Assembly: GCA_020226215.1 (NCBI GenBank)
Contig: CM035232.1
Location: 53,968,851-54,032,850, forward strand
Source: Sindora glabra
Taxonomy: Eukaryota > Streptophyta > Magnoliopsida > Fabales > Fabaceae
Length of the DNA stretch: 64,000 bases
Direction of reading: 5' to 3'
The notes under the pieces were generated by a model. It was given only the letters and a program-made list of their open reading frames with translations, had not been told where the DNA came from and did no database searches. Made by a program: the position numbers and the translations under genes. Shown here piece after piece: positions 1-12,074 of this stretch (position 1 is the stretch's first letter; every line of letters begins with the position of its first letter).

Positions 1-22
1 ATTTTACACCAAAAACTTACTT

Positions 23-466
23 TTTGTTTGGATTAAGGAAAAATATATGGAAAGAAAATATATAAAAAAGTTGAAAATAATTTTTTAATGTGTGGATATT
101 ACGGAAAATTAGAAATGAAAAGGAAAAGAGTTGGAAATATATTTTAAGAATTAGCAAAAAAATTTTCTACCAAATTAGTACATAAAAGAGGTGGAAAATC
201 TTGTAATTTAAAAGTTGACCTTTTGTGAAGTTTACTGCATAACTTTACTGGCTTATGACAGAGGCAATTTTTTAACTTAACAAGTTAATTTTGTTTTTAA
301 TCTTTCGACCACATAAAAATTAATATTTTTATTATTTTCTTCTCACATAATTTTCTGTACATCCAAACAATAAATAAAAATTAATTTTTCCATATATGTT
401 TTTTTCAACCTCTTTTTTACCTACATATTTTCTTTCAATATTTTTTATCATCACATCCGAACAAAT
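23..466. mobile_element. MITE-like element with long inverted ends
   Basis: The two ends are imperfect inverted repeats. The left end begins TTTGTTTGGAT and continues through GAAAGAAAATAT and AAAGTTGAAAA; the reverse complement of 395-466 reads TTTGTTCGGAT, GAAAGAAAATAT and GAGGTTGAAAA in the same order. The interior is AT-rich and non-coding. The size (about 440 bp) and structure fit a non-autonomous DNA transposon. Family and target-site duplication are not resolved. Confidence 0.5.
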
Positions 467-615
467 GATTAAAGAATTTTACTTGAATTTTCATTCACAT
501 TCTCAGCTTTTCAAAAATTAAAGTGTCCATATCCATTTATCTTCGGGAGAGAACCAGGCTTTTTTTCTCATCAATGCTTTTGGATCTTCTGAAAAATGTG
601 CATTGCAAGCGTAAA

Positions 616-621
616 GGCCCA
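616..621 (-). promoter_or_regulatory. Site II-type TGGGCC motif upstream of RPL28
   Basis: GGCCCA on the plus strand (TGGGCC on the minus strand) lies about 150 bp before the RPL28 start codon. Site II (TGGGCY) elements bind TCP factors and are common in promoters of ribosomal-protein and organelle-biogenesis genes. A six-base match alone is weak; the position is what makes it plausible. No clear TATA box is visible, which is usual for such genes. Confidence 0.4.
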
Positions 622-768
622 TATGTCCAGTGAAACAAACGGAGCAAAAATGTTTAATTTTCCAGAAAAACCAAAATTGGGTGGACCGCCGATATCATCA
701 TCCATTTTCCTTCGTTCCACCAGAAACATTTCGACGGAAACCGATAACGTATACGCAGTACAGTAGCA

Positions 769-2900
769 ATGGCAGCTTCTGCCACTACGGGATTATGCAA
801 TTTCGGTGTATGCTTACCAAAAAAGAAGACTTCAAATTTAGCCTCATCAAGGGTTGGTGCCGTTTCAGAGATTGGCTTCGTTGCTTCACAGTTGAGTGGC
901 CTCAAAGTCTCTTACGACAATTCAGCTAAATCGACCACACCTGTAGTTGCTGCTCCTATGAGACCTGCTTTGCAGCCTGTTGCTCGTAATTTCTCTCCCT
1001 TTTGCTCAAATCGGGTCTTTCTGCTTTGCTTTTAGAAATACTTTTATTGTTATTTTGTTTTTTAATGTGGTTTTGCTACCTCGGGGCTCCATTTTCTGGG
1101 TCCAAGCTTTCTGGGCAGTTCGTTCTGTAGTTTTCTTGTTGTGTTTAGTGAAGTCTCTTTGATTTTCATACCGTGGTCTAATACTGCTTATGATATGGTT
1201 TTGATGTGGGTATTTATACTTGAAATGTGCACGTGTGAATATCTGTATAAGTTTGCTTGCTTGGGGTTTTCAAATTGGTTAAAATGTTGAAATGATATAT
1301 TCCATCCTTTGAATGGATTCAATATTGACATTTAGGCATTATGTAAATTAAAGGGTAAGATGGACGGTAAACAAAATCCAATTAAGCTTAATGTGTGTGT
1401 GTGTGTGTGTTGGGGGGGGGGGGGGGTGTTAAAGTTTAACTTGGTTTTCAGTTGATTCTGGTGGTAGGCTAGAAATTCAAACAAATGGCATAGGCTTGAA
1501 GGATGATTATGTGTTCCACATGTAAGAGGATGACTGCTTATATTCCTTCATTTATAGATTTATTTATTAATGGATAATGAATAATTCTCTTTGTTGTTCC
1601 TGGATGTAAAGACTATTTTGATATCTTCTCCAATATCTACTTCATGGTTTGGATTGCCACGAGTATATGCTGTAGTGTTGGCAGAAAGTTGTAGTTTTTC
1701 CTTTTGGTTGACAAGCCAATATTGCTAATGGCAGAGTATGTTATCATTAGAGTGTGTTATCATTAGAGTTTCAGGTGTATTGTTTTGATCACAATTTTGG
1801 TCATTATGGTGAAATTAGTATCTTACACTAGTAAAATGATATGCGTAAGACATTGAATCTTAGTTTGTCATGTATTGCATGATACTTGACATGTATGGTG
1901 TGATTCAGTTCAAAATCATGTGTCGCTTGATACTTGCTACTAGATATAAGTGGCTTGCAGCAGATTCAGTTTCAAAAACTCTCAAGCACCTATATCATTT
2001 TTCTCTCTTTTTTCTTTTTGGTTTTTCAATATCATTTACAAATTTGTATATTGGCTTTTTATGTTTTAGGCCAAAATGTTAAAATATGCATTTCATCATG
2101 ATATAACAATCACAATTATGGTAAGGTAAGAGTGGTGGTAGTGGCATTAAACTTGAAAAGTGGAATTATCGGATTAAACTCGGTAATATTTTTTTCATCA
2201 ATTATTGATTTTATGACTTGAGATTTATGAGTTTATGACATGACAGAATTTTTGGATTGATTTGGAATCCGTTTTAGCTTATTTTATTGCCATACTGGTA
2301 TCAAATGATCAATAATCTTCAACTTGGATCAGATTTACTATTTTGAGTATTTCTTCATGTTTTGAATTATATTTTGAAAACTATATCAACTTGGTACTGT
2401 ATTTTACAATATCATATGGCTCATGATTTGGAAAAGAGGCCTTCTACCACCTGATGCCTAGCTCATGTTGTCAAACTATCATATCACTGCTATGTAAGCG
2501 GTAGGCATTGATCCTGGCCAACCCAATTCCCTTTCTGCCTCCTCCCTCCCCTATCCCAGTCCAAAAAACAAAAGGGGGAAGAAAATAGACTTTCTGAGTC
2601 ATGATATTTATCTTGGTTTGACAACTCCAAAAACCATTTAATTGATCGACTTTGATTTTATTTTCAGGTAGAGTGTGCCCTTTCACTGGAAAGAAAGCAA
2701 ATAAAGCGAACAAAATTTCTTTCTCAAACCATAAGACAAAGAGGTTGCAATTTGTGAATCTGCAGTATAAGAGAGTTTGGTGGGAAGCCGGGAAGCGCTT
2801 TGTAAAGCTTCGTCTATCAACTAAGGCATTGAAAACAATAGATAAGAATGGATTGGATGCTGTTGCAAAGAAGGCTGGAATTGATCTTCGTAAGAAATGA
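769..2900 (+). CDS. RPL28: Plastid ribosomal protein L28 (bL28c), two exons
   Basis: Nuclear-encoded L28 protein of the large subunit of the chloroplast ribosome. Exon 1 is 769-985 and exon 2 is 2668-2900; the intron 986-2667 has a GT donor (gtaatttc) and an AG acceptor (ttttcag). The splice falls inside an Arg codon (C|GT) and yields VAR-RVCPFTGKK, the start of the L28 domain, so the junction is well supported. The product is 149 residues. Roughly the first 70 are rich in Ser, Ala and basic residues with few acidic ones, typical of a plastid transit peptide. The remaining ~78 match the length of bacterial L28 and carry CPFTGKKANKANK, SNHKTKRLQFVN, KRVWWEAGKR and a C-terminal GIDLRKK. The ATG at 769 is chosen because it opens the transit peptide in frame. 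Intron 1 contains a (GT)n/G-run at 1392-1426. The gene looks intact. Confidence 0.96.
1392..1426. repeat. (GT)n plus poly-G tract in the RPL28 intron
   Basis: About nine GT dinucleotides are followed by a run of about 15 G. This is a simple repeat inside the intron, likely to vary in length between individuals. Confidence 0.9.
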
Positions 2901-3723
2901 GAGAATTTTATTATTTATTGTAATTTTCTGGAAGATGTCCAGTTCATACCCTATTCTATGTAGATTTTTCCAATCTCACAATAACTATTTTCCCTTTCTC
3001 TTTCTCCCCTTCTGTTGCTCTCTAACCTTGCTCATATTTTGAGCCCTAATGATTGATAAAATAACTTTCATTACCTTGTCGATTCCTTGGTTGCATCTAT
3101 TCTTGTACACAGCATTGCATCCTGTCCAATGTTAGTTTGTTGTAAGTTTTCATGGAATTTTACCCTTAAAAGCAAACTCAATTTGTTTATGTTTTTCATT
3201 GGCTGATTTGGGTTGTATATATTTCATAAGACATGGTTTAGGTGATGTTGGGGTTGGTTGTTAAATGAGAAGATTTGTTGTTTTTCGTGGAGTATGATAT
3301 GCTATCAAGTCTGGCGCTTGATTTTACTGGGATAGGATGTTCATAACTTCTGAAATTCTTTTGTTATGATTGTTACTTGTGTATGATGTCTGATTTTAAT
3401 ATTGAAATTCATCTTGATCCCTAATAAGGTTTGTTCTCGACCAGAATAGCTGGATGTTTAATGATTTGGAACTCTTGTAACACTACATTTTGTCCTGTGA
3501 ATTCATCATCTTGCAATACATTTTGTTGTTTGAGTTAGTGATTCGTTGCATATCCAGGAATAGCTCTTTTAATTTTTTTCCCAACTGTTTAGTAGAGCAT
3601 GATAATGGTTGCATTCTTTCATTGTTTCAATCACTTGGGAACATGTTTGACTTAGCTTGTCAATGGCCCTTTTTGTTTGGCAGGACTAATTTTAGTAGCT
3701 TCTTTCGTTTGAAATAGAAATTT
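2901..3723. other. RPL28 3' flank, no further gene seen
   Basis: The stretch after the L28 stop codon presumably holds the 3' UTR and polyadenylation signals. I see no conserved coding segment; the short open frames here show no recognisable domain. Confidence 0.5.
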
Positions 3724-4068
3724 TGGATTTGTTTGGATGTGTTTTTATTTTTTATTTTTTTTGTTTTCAGAAGTTATTCACAAAAGTTGTTTATAAAAAA
3801 TTATTTTTGAATTTAAGAGAAATAAAGAATAGAAGATGTTTAGAGGAATAAATAAGAAAATATTTTATTTAATTACAAACTCATATCTAGAACAGAAAAA
3901 TAAATTAAGAAAACATTTAAAAGTTGTTTTAAGTTATATATTTGAAATTATATTTTTTAAAAATAAATTCTGAAAATAATTATTAAATAATTTCTTTTAT
4001 TTTTTAGAATATAAAAATAAAAAATTATTTTTAAAAATAGTAGGTTAACTCGTCCTTATTCAAACTCT
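3724..4068. mobile_element. MITE-like element, related to the one at 12516
   Basis: The left end GATTTGTTTGGATGTG and the reverse complement of the right end (GAGTTTGAATAAGGACG) are imperfect inverted repeats. The interior runs from T-rich to AAAAATAATTTTTAAAAAT motifs, the same plan as the element at 12516-12878. It is non-coding and about 345 bp. Probably a Tourist-like or other TIR MITE; the target-site duplication is not clear. Confidence 0.4.
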
Positions 4069-6240
4069 GAAGAATATGCATTGCTTTCCTTTTTGCTTTT
4101 TGCTTTTTGCATCTAAACTTGCCTTCTTATTTGGCAGGAAACTGCATCAGTGCAAAATAGTTTTACACTTGCTTGTATATTGAAAAATTATAAAGAAGTT
4201 TTACATTAAAACTCTTAGTATATTGATTTTTAATCAAGGACGAAATTAGGGAAAAAAATGTTGGAAGGGTGAAATACAATTTATTAAGGATTTTTATAAT
4301 AAATTTTAGGTTTAAAACTTTTGGGTGGTTAGGCATGAATTTACTTATAAAAAAATACGAAAATATGTGGGGATGTCTAAATTCACTAAAAATATTTTAT
4401 TCATTGTTCAAATACTTTATTAAATTCTTATTGTCATTAACTTTAATCTTATTTTAAATTAGCGGATTCCTAATATGAAGGTTAGCAACTATTTTTTTAT
4501 TTGTATAAAAAAATTATATTACTAATCTAATAATCATTAAATAATAAGTATTATAATCAATTTACCATCTATATTATGTGTGTATTTATTGTGAAAATGA
4601 GAAAGAATGAATAGAATTAAATTAAATTTTAAACTAATTTTTTAAAATTATTTAAATATTCTTTATTATCATATTATTATTAAATTAGTAGTATAATTTT
4701 TTTCATTCAAATAAAAAGGTTGAGGTTACTAATCATCAATGTCAAGATTAGCATTCCCTCTAAATTATATATAATTCAGTTGTTATTATTTTTTATGAGG
4801 TAAAATTTATATTTTCTAAATTATAATTCAAAATTTGAAATTTGACACTTAATCCCTTCAAAGTTTTAACAAAAACGAAATTGTTATCTTTCATGCTCAT
4901 ATCAAATCGGAGTGATACTCGAGTCAAGCAACTTAACTTTTAGTTCAACTAGATTTGATATTGTTCGATTTGACTATATTTTTACTCGACTTAATTAATT
5001 CACAAGTAGTTTGATTATAATTTTTTATTATATATTTATTTATATAATATAATTTATAGTTGAAAATCTATTTATTTTAATAGTCTAAAATTTATATTAT
5101 TATTTAATAATTAGTGATATTTATTATTATATTAATATTATATTTTTTTTAAGAAAGTATATCTTTATTATTGTTTAATTAATTAAAATATGTACTAATT
5201 TAAACTTGAATTCAGATTGAACTCGTTTTGTTTTAAATGAGTTACGCCCAATAATATTAAAATTCAACTCCTGTCGATCCCACCTATTTTAAAATGTCTT
5301 TTTAATTTTGCTTGCATATTGCAGTTTTTTTTTTAACAAATTATGGCCTATAATTTAACATCACAAGATTTATATCAATCAAAAGAAAATGAATCATAAC
5401 TTATTGAATACTTAAACAAATTAATAAAATGCATTTAAGAATCTAAGTAATTTAACTCTCAAGTTTCATATAAAAAATGAACAAAAGTAAGAAACTCCAC
5501 TTTTTTTAGTAATCCTAAATAAAAAAATTTAGAAAAAAATTACTGGGGATGCTAGAAAAAGAATTCTTGCATTGTGTGGGTAGAAGTTACTCATTAAAAT
5601 CACTCTCAATTTTAGGAGCAAAGCTAGCGAAAAATTATTTGGAAGGCTAAAATACAATTTCTTAAAATTCTCTACAAAATCATTATAGTTTTTTGGAGTG
5701 GTTATATATTTTTATACAAATATAAAAAGATCTTTATATTTTAGAATATTTGAGAGGGTTATAAAGTCCCCTCAATCTTTAGACTTGGACTCCGCTTGAT
5801 TCATTATTATTGAAAATCTAAAATAAATTATAATTTAAAATTAAATTGTGTTATTGATAGAAAATTTCACTTTAATTGTCAAAAATAAATATAACAAAGA
5901 GGTTGATCAAAATTACAAAGATCTGATAATGACTAATATTTTATTTGATATTATTAGTCAAGTTGAAATTTTGGGAGTTAAATGGCGAATTTTAAAATTA
6001 AGAGGAGTAAGTTAGTTTTGAAGCATAATTCATACGAGTAGAGTATATCTGCTCTTTTTCAAATGATATTTTTAAAATTTTAGTACCTCTACTTATTTAT
6101 TATTCTTGCACATTAATTTTGAAATTTTCTTCAAACATGATTTGGGAGGAAACAAAGTAGGTGAGTTACCGAGTCCGTGGCAAGGTACCATGTTACATTG
6201 TTATGCCATGTCAAAACAGATTAATTTCACGGGCTGAAGT
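4069..6240. other. AT-rich intergenic region with repeat fragments
   Basis: No gene is recognised. Two segments, 4236-4385 and 5614-5810, resemble each other (both contain a GGAAGG..AAAATACAATTT block followed by a TTTTTGG.GTGGTTA block) and appear to be copies of a dispersed repeat also present near 63755. The segment 4900-5270 contains repeated ACTCGA/TTGAACTC motifs of the kind seen in small plant DNA transposons, but no boundaries can be fixed. Confidence 0.45.
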
Positions 6241-6252
6241 TGAAAGGCCACA

Positions 6253-6273
6253 GGCCCAGAAGCTTAAGGCCCA
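6253..6273. promoter_or_regulatory. Pair of TGGGCC (site II) motifs upstream of PILS
   Basis: GGCCCA occurs at 6253-6258 and again at 6268-6273, about 290 bp before the inferred transcription start of the PILS gene. Closely spaced site II motifs act together in many plant promoters. The regulatory role is inferred from motif and position only. Confidence 0.35.
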
Positions 6274-6530
6274 TCGGTGCCCAAGGAGAAACCCAAGATT
6301 GATTGGAAAAAAAATGCGGTTTTCTGCAGTAAACCACCATCTAACCGTCTCTCTACAATTTCGTTAAGGAAGGGAATACTCGTTTGCCAACTTGCCATCT
6401 CACGCCACTTTGCAAATTGCCAAGCAAGAAAACACTTTTCTCACCACTCCATGCACTCATATTGGCTTTCTGCCCATTTTGGTTTCTTCCTTCACCAATT
6501 CACCATCAACCCACAATTTCTTTATTCACA

Positions 6531-6538
6531 TATTTAAG
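6531..6538 (+). promoter_or_regulatory. TATA-like box of the PILS gene
   Basis: TATTTAAG precedes a short transcribed leader that is followed by a plausible 5'-UTR donor at 6567 (gtaatc). A TATA box 25-35 bp before the start would put transcription near 6565, which leaves a very short leader exon, so the exact start is uncertain. The paralogue at 61.6 kb has a better TATAAATA box in an equivalent layout. Confidence 0.4.
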
Positions 6539-7018
6539 TTAAAGCGCCAAAAATCACTCAGAATTGGTAATCCTTCCTTCCTTCATTCTTCACTTGCCTC
6601 CAACTTTCTTTTATTTGGGTCCTTCTTTCCTTATTTTCTTTGAATATTCTGCATTTAGATCTGTGTGTTTCGAGGGTGGTAATAACATAGTTCGTTCACT
6701 GGAATGCATATTGATATGTAATTTTACAATTTTTGTAAAAATTTTTTCCTTGAAAGCTCTAGCTTTCGGATAAAATTTCCGATTGATCAACTGAGTTGCA
6801 ACTATTTGTGCATTGGTTACATGCAAAAGCGTACAAATTGAAAGAATTCATCTACGGAGTTAAAATTCTTATGTTAAGCCTTTTACGTGCTGAGACATTA
6901 TACTTGAATATTTTGGGTCTTGAAATTCCAAATTTTGCAAAATAAATGCAACTGGAATGGTGGTATCTAATCTAATCCCTTTATTATTATATTACTGTAG
7001 GGGAAAGAAGAAGGAAGT

Positions 7019-10000
7019 ATGGATTTCTGGGGGCTCTTCATGACTGCATTAATGCCAGTTTTGAAGGTGCTATTGATTACTTCTATTGGAACATTGCTTG
7101 CACTGGACCGCTTTGATATATTGGTGGAGGAATCCAGGAAGAACTTGAATAGAGTAAGTTTCTTATTTTTCTCTTTCCATTTGTTTAAATTTTATGATGA
7201 ATTCACATTCACAAATTATTTGATGCAATTGGATTGTGATTGCTGATGGCCCCTCCATGAACAATGTAATTAAATGCAGCGTTTAACATGGGTTTTATTG
7301 GCAATCATACACACAAATATGTATTCTTCCTTCTTATTTTATCATTGAGTACTTTCCTTCTTTGTGCATTTAGCTTGGTGCACTAAATCAATCAAAGTGG
7401 GGATACGCCAACATTTTGGGGACCTGAGTTTGTTATTTTTGACCATTTCCAAATCTCAAGTTAGAATCTTGTCGGTCAGTTTCCAAGGGTTTAAACAATA
7501 TACAAGTATCATTCTAAATTTTCCGGTGATATATTCTCACTTAAGAATAAAGCAACCTATTTTACTCTAAGAAGGAGGGATATGCTATTTTTATGAAAAT
7601 ATTATATTTTATCCACACATGATTTTTTTGAAAAATTTTATTTAAGCTATTTGTATTTTCCAATGTTGAAATTCATTCATCTATAATTTTTATCATTAAC
7701 ATTTTTCTCACTTCAATTTTTTGATGTAATTTTTTTATAAAAAATTACATAATAATTTGAATTAAGTAAAATTGGACAAAATATCATATGAAAAAAGTGT
7801 AATTTTTTTATATTAGGTGACTATAAAAACAACATATAATTTGTGGAATTAAAAGAAGGTGTCAAGGCTAATATATATTTTTTAATCTCTATTAAAAGTT
7901 GTGAACATCATTTCATATAAATATGAAAAAATTATACTTTACTTTTCTATAATTTTATTTGAATTAACTCATTTGTAATAAAATATTCTATTAAAAATTA
8001 AATAAATAATGTTTTAATATTAAAAAGTACAGACAAATAAACTTTGACATTTGAAAATATAAGTGAATTAAATGAAAATCTGTGAAATCGCATTCGTAAA
8101 GTGTAATTTTCTCATAACGACGAAGTAGTACGGCTAAGAATCTCTCATCATAGGCCCATGAAGTTTTGTAAGGATTACAACAAAATTTGCAATTGCTTGG
8201 ATGGACAACTGATACTTTAGAAGTAACCATGGCTTCAAAAAAATTCAAAGAACTTCAGTTAGGATAATTTAATTAATTACGTGTCGTCACTAAATGCGAC
8301 AAGAATCAAATGAATCTTGTGATTTTAGCCTTGTCTGCACTCCATATAAGTAATAAAACAGAAAAATTACTTAAATTTGTTTCCGGCAGAGCAGATCATT
8401 TGATCTGACGTCAATTTGGTAACCTTGCTAATGTTGAGTAACATGCCAAAACACTTTACTTGATGACTTAGAACTAATCTGTGGATTTCTTTTTCTCTGC
8501 AGCTGGTGTTTTTCGTCCTCAGTCCGGCCCTTGTTTCCAGCAACCTGGCGAAAAGCATTACATTTAAAAGCATTACTATGCTGTATGCTTGTTTCTCACC
8601 ACTCTTGCATTTTTTTTTTTCATTTTAACAATTTACTATCTTTTCTTCCATTAAATTAGAGCAGTAAGACGTTTGTGTGGATTATACAGGTGGTTTATGC
8701 CGATTAATATTCTTTTAACGTTTATTATCGGATCAGCACTTGGATGGTTACTTGTGAAAATTGCTAAAGCTCCTAACGATCTTAAAGGTCTTGTTTTGGG
8801 GTGCTGTGCTGCAGGCAGGTTCACTTACAGGTTTCAAATTGTCCATTTCACATTCTTATCATTTCAAGTAATCTAAATTTGATTTAATATATTTTTCTAT
8901 AGAAAGATGAATCTGAATGAAATTTATGAATTTAGCTGAGGCCTATCATCCTTCACAACAGCCATTTGATATAATCTGCATTTTTCGGGCTATTGCAATG
9001 TGCTGTTTGGAATGCCGGGAAGATTTTTGCTTATGGTAAAAAATTGCAAGCGTTTTTGGACACAAAGCAAGAAGAATTAATATGCTCTTGATCAGAAATT
9101 TTAAATATGTTTGATAGTAATTATAAATAATGTTCATAATGTCACCTTGCTGAGACTAGTTGGTTAACTATCAACAAGATGAATTAAAAGTGAAAACATT
9201 AATAACACTAAGCAAAGGGTGCTACTAGTAGTACAAAATTCTGACTCTCCATTTGGTGGACCTTACTGAAAAAATGGTAAAGTCCACTCAAATAGATGGT
9301 TAGGATTTTGTGATATCCATAACCCCAAGGAAACAAATGCATTAGTTTATTAGGGGTATACTTTCTTAGATGTCACACAACATTAAGTTACTAGTTCTAC
9401 AATGTGACATAAACAAGAAATAAATAATACAAGCCAGAGCTTTCTACCTCAGGAACTTTAAAAGCAAAAGAGCTGAACAAGAAAAGACAGAAATATATAA
9501 ATATAGATCAGTTATTTTGCTGTTGATTTTTTTACCAGAAAATGAACAATTCCAATACTAGTGTAAAGACTCTAGAGCCCAAATTTGTGACAGAGGATTT
9601 GCATGTGTGAACAGGCAATCTGGGAAGTATGGTTTTCATTATAGTTCTAGCTGTTTGTAAGGAAAAGAGCCGTCCTTTTGGAGCTGCAGATGTTTGTTAC
9701 AAAGACGGGCTGGCATATTCTTCTCTCTCAATGGCAGTATGACTCTTAACTTCTGTAAATTACTGTCTGAGTTAGTAGAGTAGTGATTTCACAATAGTTT
9801 AGTCTTCATCACGGAAAGAAATCAACAAGCTATAAATGATCTTAATCTGTTTTTTTTTCCCTTCTTCTGATTCTGGCCTTTCAGATTGGGGCTATTTACA
9901 TGTGGTCCTATGTGTACAACATTGTCCGCATATATTCAGGCAAGCGCAATAATTCAAGAAAAACCGACGATTCCATGGCAAATCCAGAGTCTGCGCCAGC

Positions 10001-12074
10001 ACCGGATCCAGAAAGCCGAGAAAAATGTTCCACAGTGCCATTAGTGACTGCTGAGGATGTGTTACAGACTAATAACCATATGAACCAACTTGAAATTGAA
10101 TGTACAATTCTTGATGGAAAAGATAAGGTAATACTATATTGAATTGGAAACATAATGCACATTTTGTACCTTACAGTTGAATTGAATTTGTATATAGTGA
10201 TCCATAATTGAAATCTTTACTGCAGACAAGTATTGTTTTGAACAATAACAGGATAGAAAACTAAAGTGAAAGACATGCTTACATGTCCTATTTCATTTCC
10301 ACTCTGTGATAAGACATTGCTTAAATTTCCAGTTTTATGAAAGAATTAATGGAAGTTGGATCTTAATTTTACCAGAGTTTTGCAGGTAACTAGAAGAGCA
10401 GTGATTAAGAAGAAGTTGAAGTTATTTGCAGAAAAGCTCAACCTGAAGGTTTTAGTAGCACCTTCAACAGTTGGATCGGTATGCAATTCACTTCTTTTCT
10501 TTTTCCAATCTCTCTTGTAAAGAATCTTATCTATTAAGAATGAGCACTGACTTTACTGTTAAAGCATGCAAGAAATATTCCAATATGTCTAACTAAACTC
10601 TGTAAAATATTTCAAAAAACTTAAATAACATTGTTCTTGCAGAGAAATTGCGAATTATATTTGTAACCTTGTCATTAGTTCTACGAAGAATACCACATCT
10701 ATTTCCTTTGCATATGTAGATTGTTGGTCTGACAATTGGCGCAGTCCCACAAATTCGAGAGGCATTTGTTGGCAATAATGCTCCGCTTCACGTAATTCAA
10801 GATTCTGCATCCATGCTGGGGTAAGTAGCCTTGTGCCATCATTAGACCATGGCTTAAAAAGTGTGTTTGGTTTCAGCAGGTAGACTTACATGGCATTGCA
10901 ATTGAAATAATGTCCTCCATTTTTGTTGCACTTGTTAGAGTAACAATAAAATCAATTCTGCGCTTTCTCCTAAACTTTTGGGAAGAACTGCCTTCAATAG
11001 CACCATCATTTGGTGGCACTAGATAATTGATAAGAAAATACTTTGTCACGCTATAATTATAATGTTCACTGATTTAAGAAAAAATCGATTGTTTTGGAGT
11101 TCTGGTACACTGGACTGAAGCATGTTTTGTACATTGACACTTTTGAATTTTTTTTTTCAAGTGATGCAGCTATTCCAACAATCACCTTGATAGTTGGGGC
11201 AAATCTTTTGAATGGTAATCACTTAGATGAACTTTTGATTCTTTCTTTTTTTCCATTTTTTTCATCTCTGGTTAAGTTCTGTATAGAAAAGAACTGATGC
11301 CGCCGGACATGATATGCAGGTCTAAAAAGGTCAGGCATTCAGCTTTCTCTTATTTTTGGGATCATCATAGTTAGATACGTCGCTTTGCCAGTATTAGGTG
11401 TAGGGATTGTGAAATGTGCACTGCATTTCGGCTTGATCCACCCAGATCCGTTGTACCAGTTTGTGTTACTGCTTCAATTTGCACTTCCACCTGCAATAAA
11501 CCTGGGTGAGTTTTCTTAAGTACCTGAGAAGTCATAGTTTGGATATTCATTATTCAATCCATAAATTATTTTATCACGTATCTCATTTATTGATCCATTT
11601 ATTCAACATCAACTGAAAGGATAAAGAACATGTGCAGAGTTATAATTTTATCTTCTCTCTCTTTTGTTTATTGGTTCAAGAATTTTCTCTCTCCTATGTC
11701 CTCTATTGAAGCACAACTTTTGACTGTTGTACTACGTCAGTGATATTATGTTATTACTTTCCCACTCCTCGTGTTATTTAGTTCAGTTCAGCGCATATCT
11801 GATCTGCACACAAGAATCTTTTCTTTACAGAATGTGCATCTATGAATAAGATTTGAACAGCATGCTGCTGTGAGAAAAGAGTTTAAGTGTAGCCAAATCA
11901 GATTGCATTTCTAGCAGAATCATGCTAATTAATGCAATCCGTACGTTAGGTACAATTACTCAATTATTTGGAGCTGGGGAAAGTGAATGCTCAGTTATTA
12001 TGCTAGCGACTTATGCTTGTGCGTCAGTTTCACTCACACTCTGGTCCACATTCTTTATGTGGCTCGTACTGTGA
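7019..12074 (+). CDS. PIN-LIKES (PILS) auxin transport facilitator, ten exons
   Basis: Member of the membrane-transport/auxin efflux carrier family (Mem_trans). PILS proteins sit in the endoplasmic reticulum and control intracellular auxin. Exons: 7019-7153, 8503-8582, 8690-8814, 9615-9736, 9885-10127, 10386-10478, 10720-10820, 11162-11214, 11320-11505, 11950-12074; the frame is kept at every junction and gives 420 residues, the usual PILS size. The N-terminal membrane bundle (residues ~6-170) carries MPVLKVLL, LDRFDIL, SPALVSSNLA, WFMPINILLTFIIGSALGW, GLVLGCCAAGNLG and WSYVYNIVRIYS. A hydrophilic loop (~170-250) follows, then a C-terminal bundle with GLTIGAVPQIR, DSASMLGDAAIPT, ILIVGANLL-like and LPPAINLGTITQLFG motifs. 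A 5'-UTR intron (6567-7000) precedes the start. The 8815-9614 intron needs a GC donor. It resembles Arabidopsis PILS1/3/4, but I do not assign a number. Confidence 0.95.
9235..9309. repeat. Intronic hairpin (inverted repeat) in PILS intron 3
   Basis: The arm 9235-9265 (AAAATTCTGACTCTCC...) pairs with 9278-9309 (...GGTTAGGATTTT) over about 31 bp with a handful of mismatches and a 12-base loop. It may be a very short MITE remnant or a hairpin-forming RNA segment; it lies in the large intron that has the GC donor. Confidence 0.65.

Noticed and set aside
630..929. 99-codon plus-strand frame overlapping RPL28 exon 1
   Set aside because: It is out of frame with the L28 transit peptide and shows no domain; the L28 frame continues correctly across the splice junction.
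8815..8880. Using the GT at 8819 as donor of PILS intron 3
   Set aside because: It shifts exon 4 out of frame and destroys the AAGNLG motif; the GC donor at 8815 keeps both.
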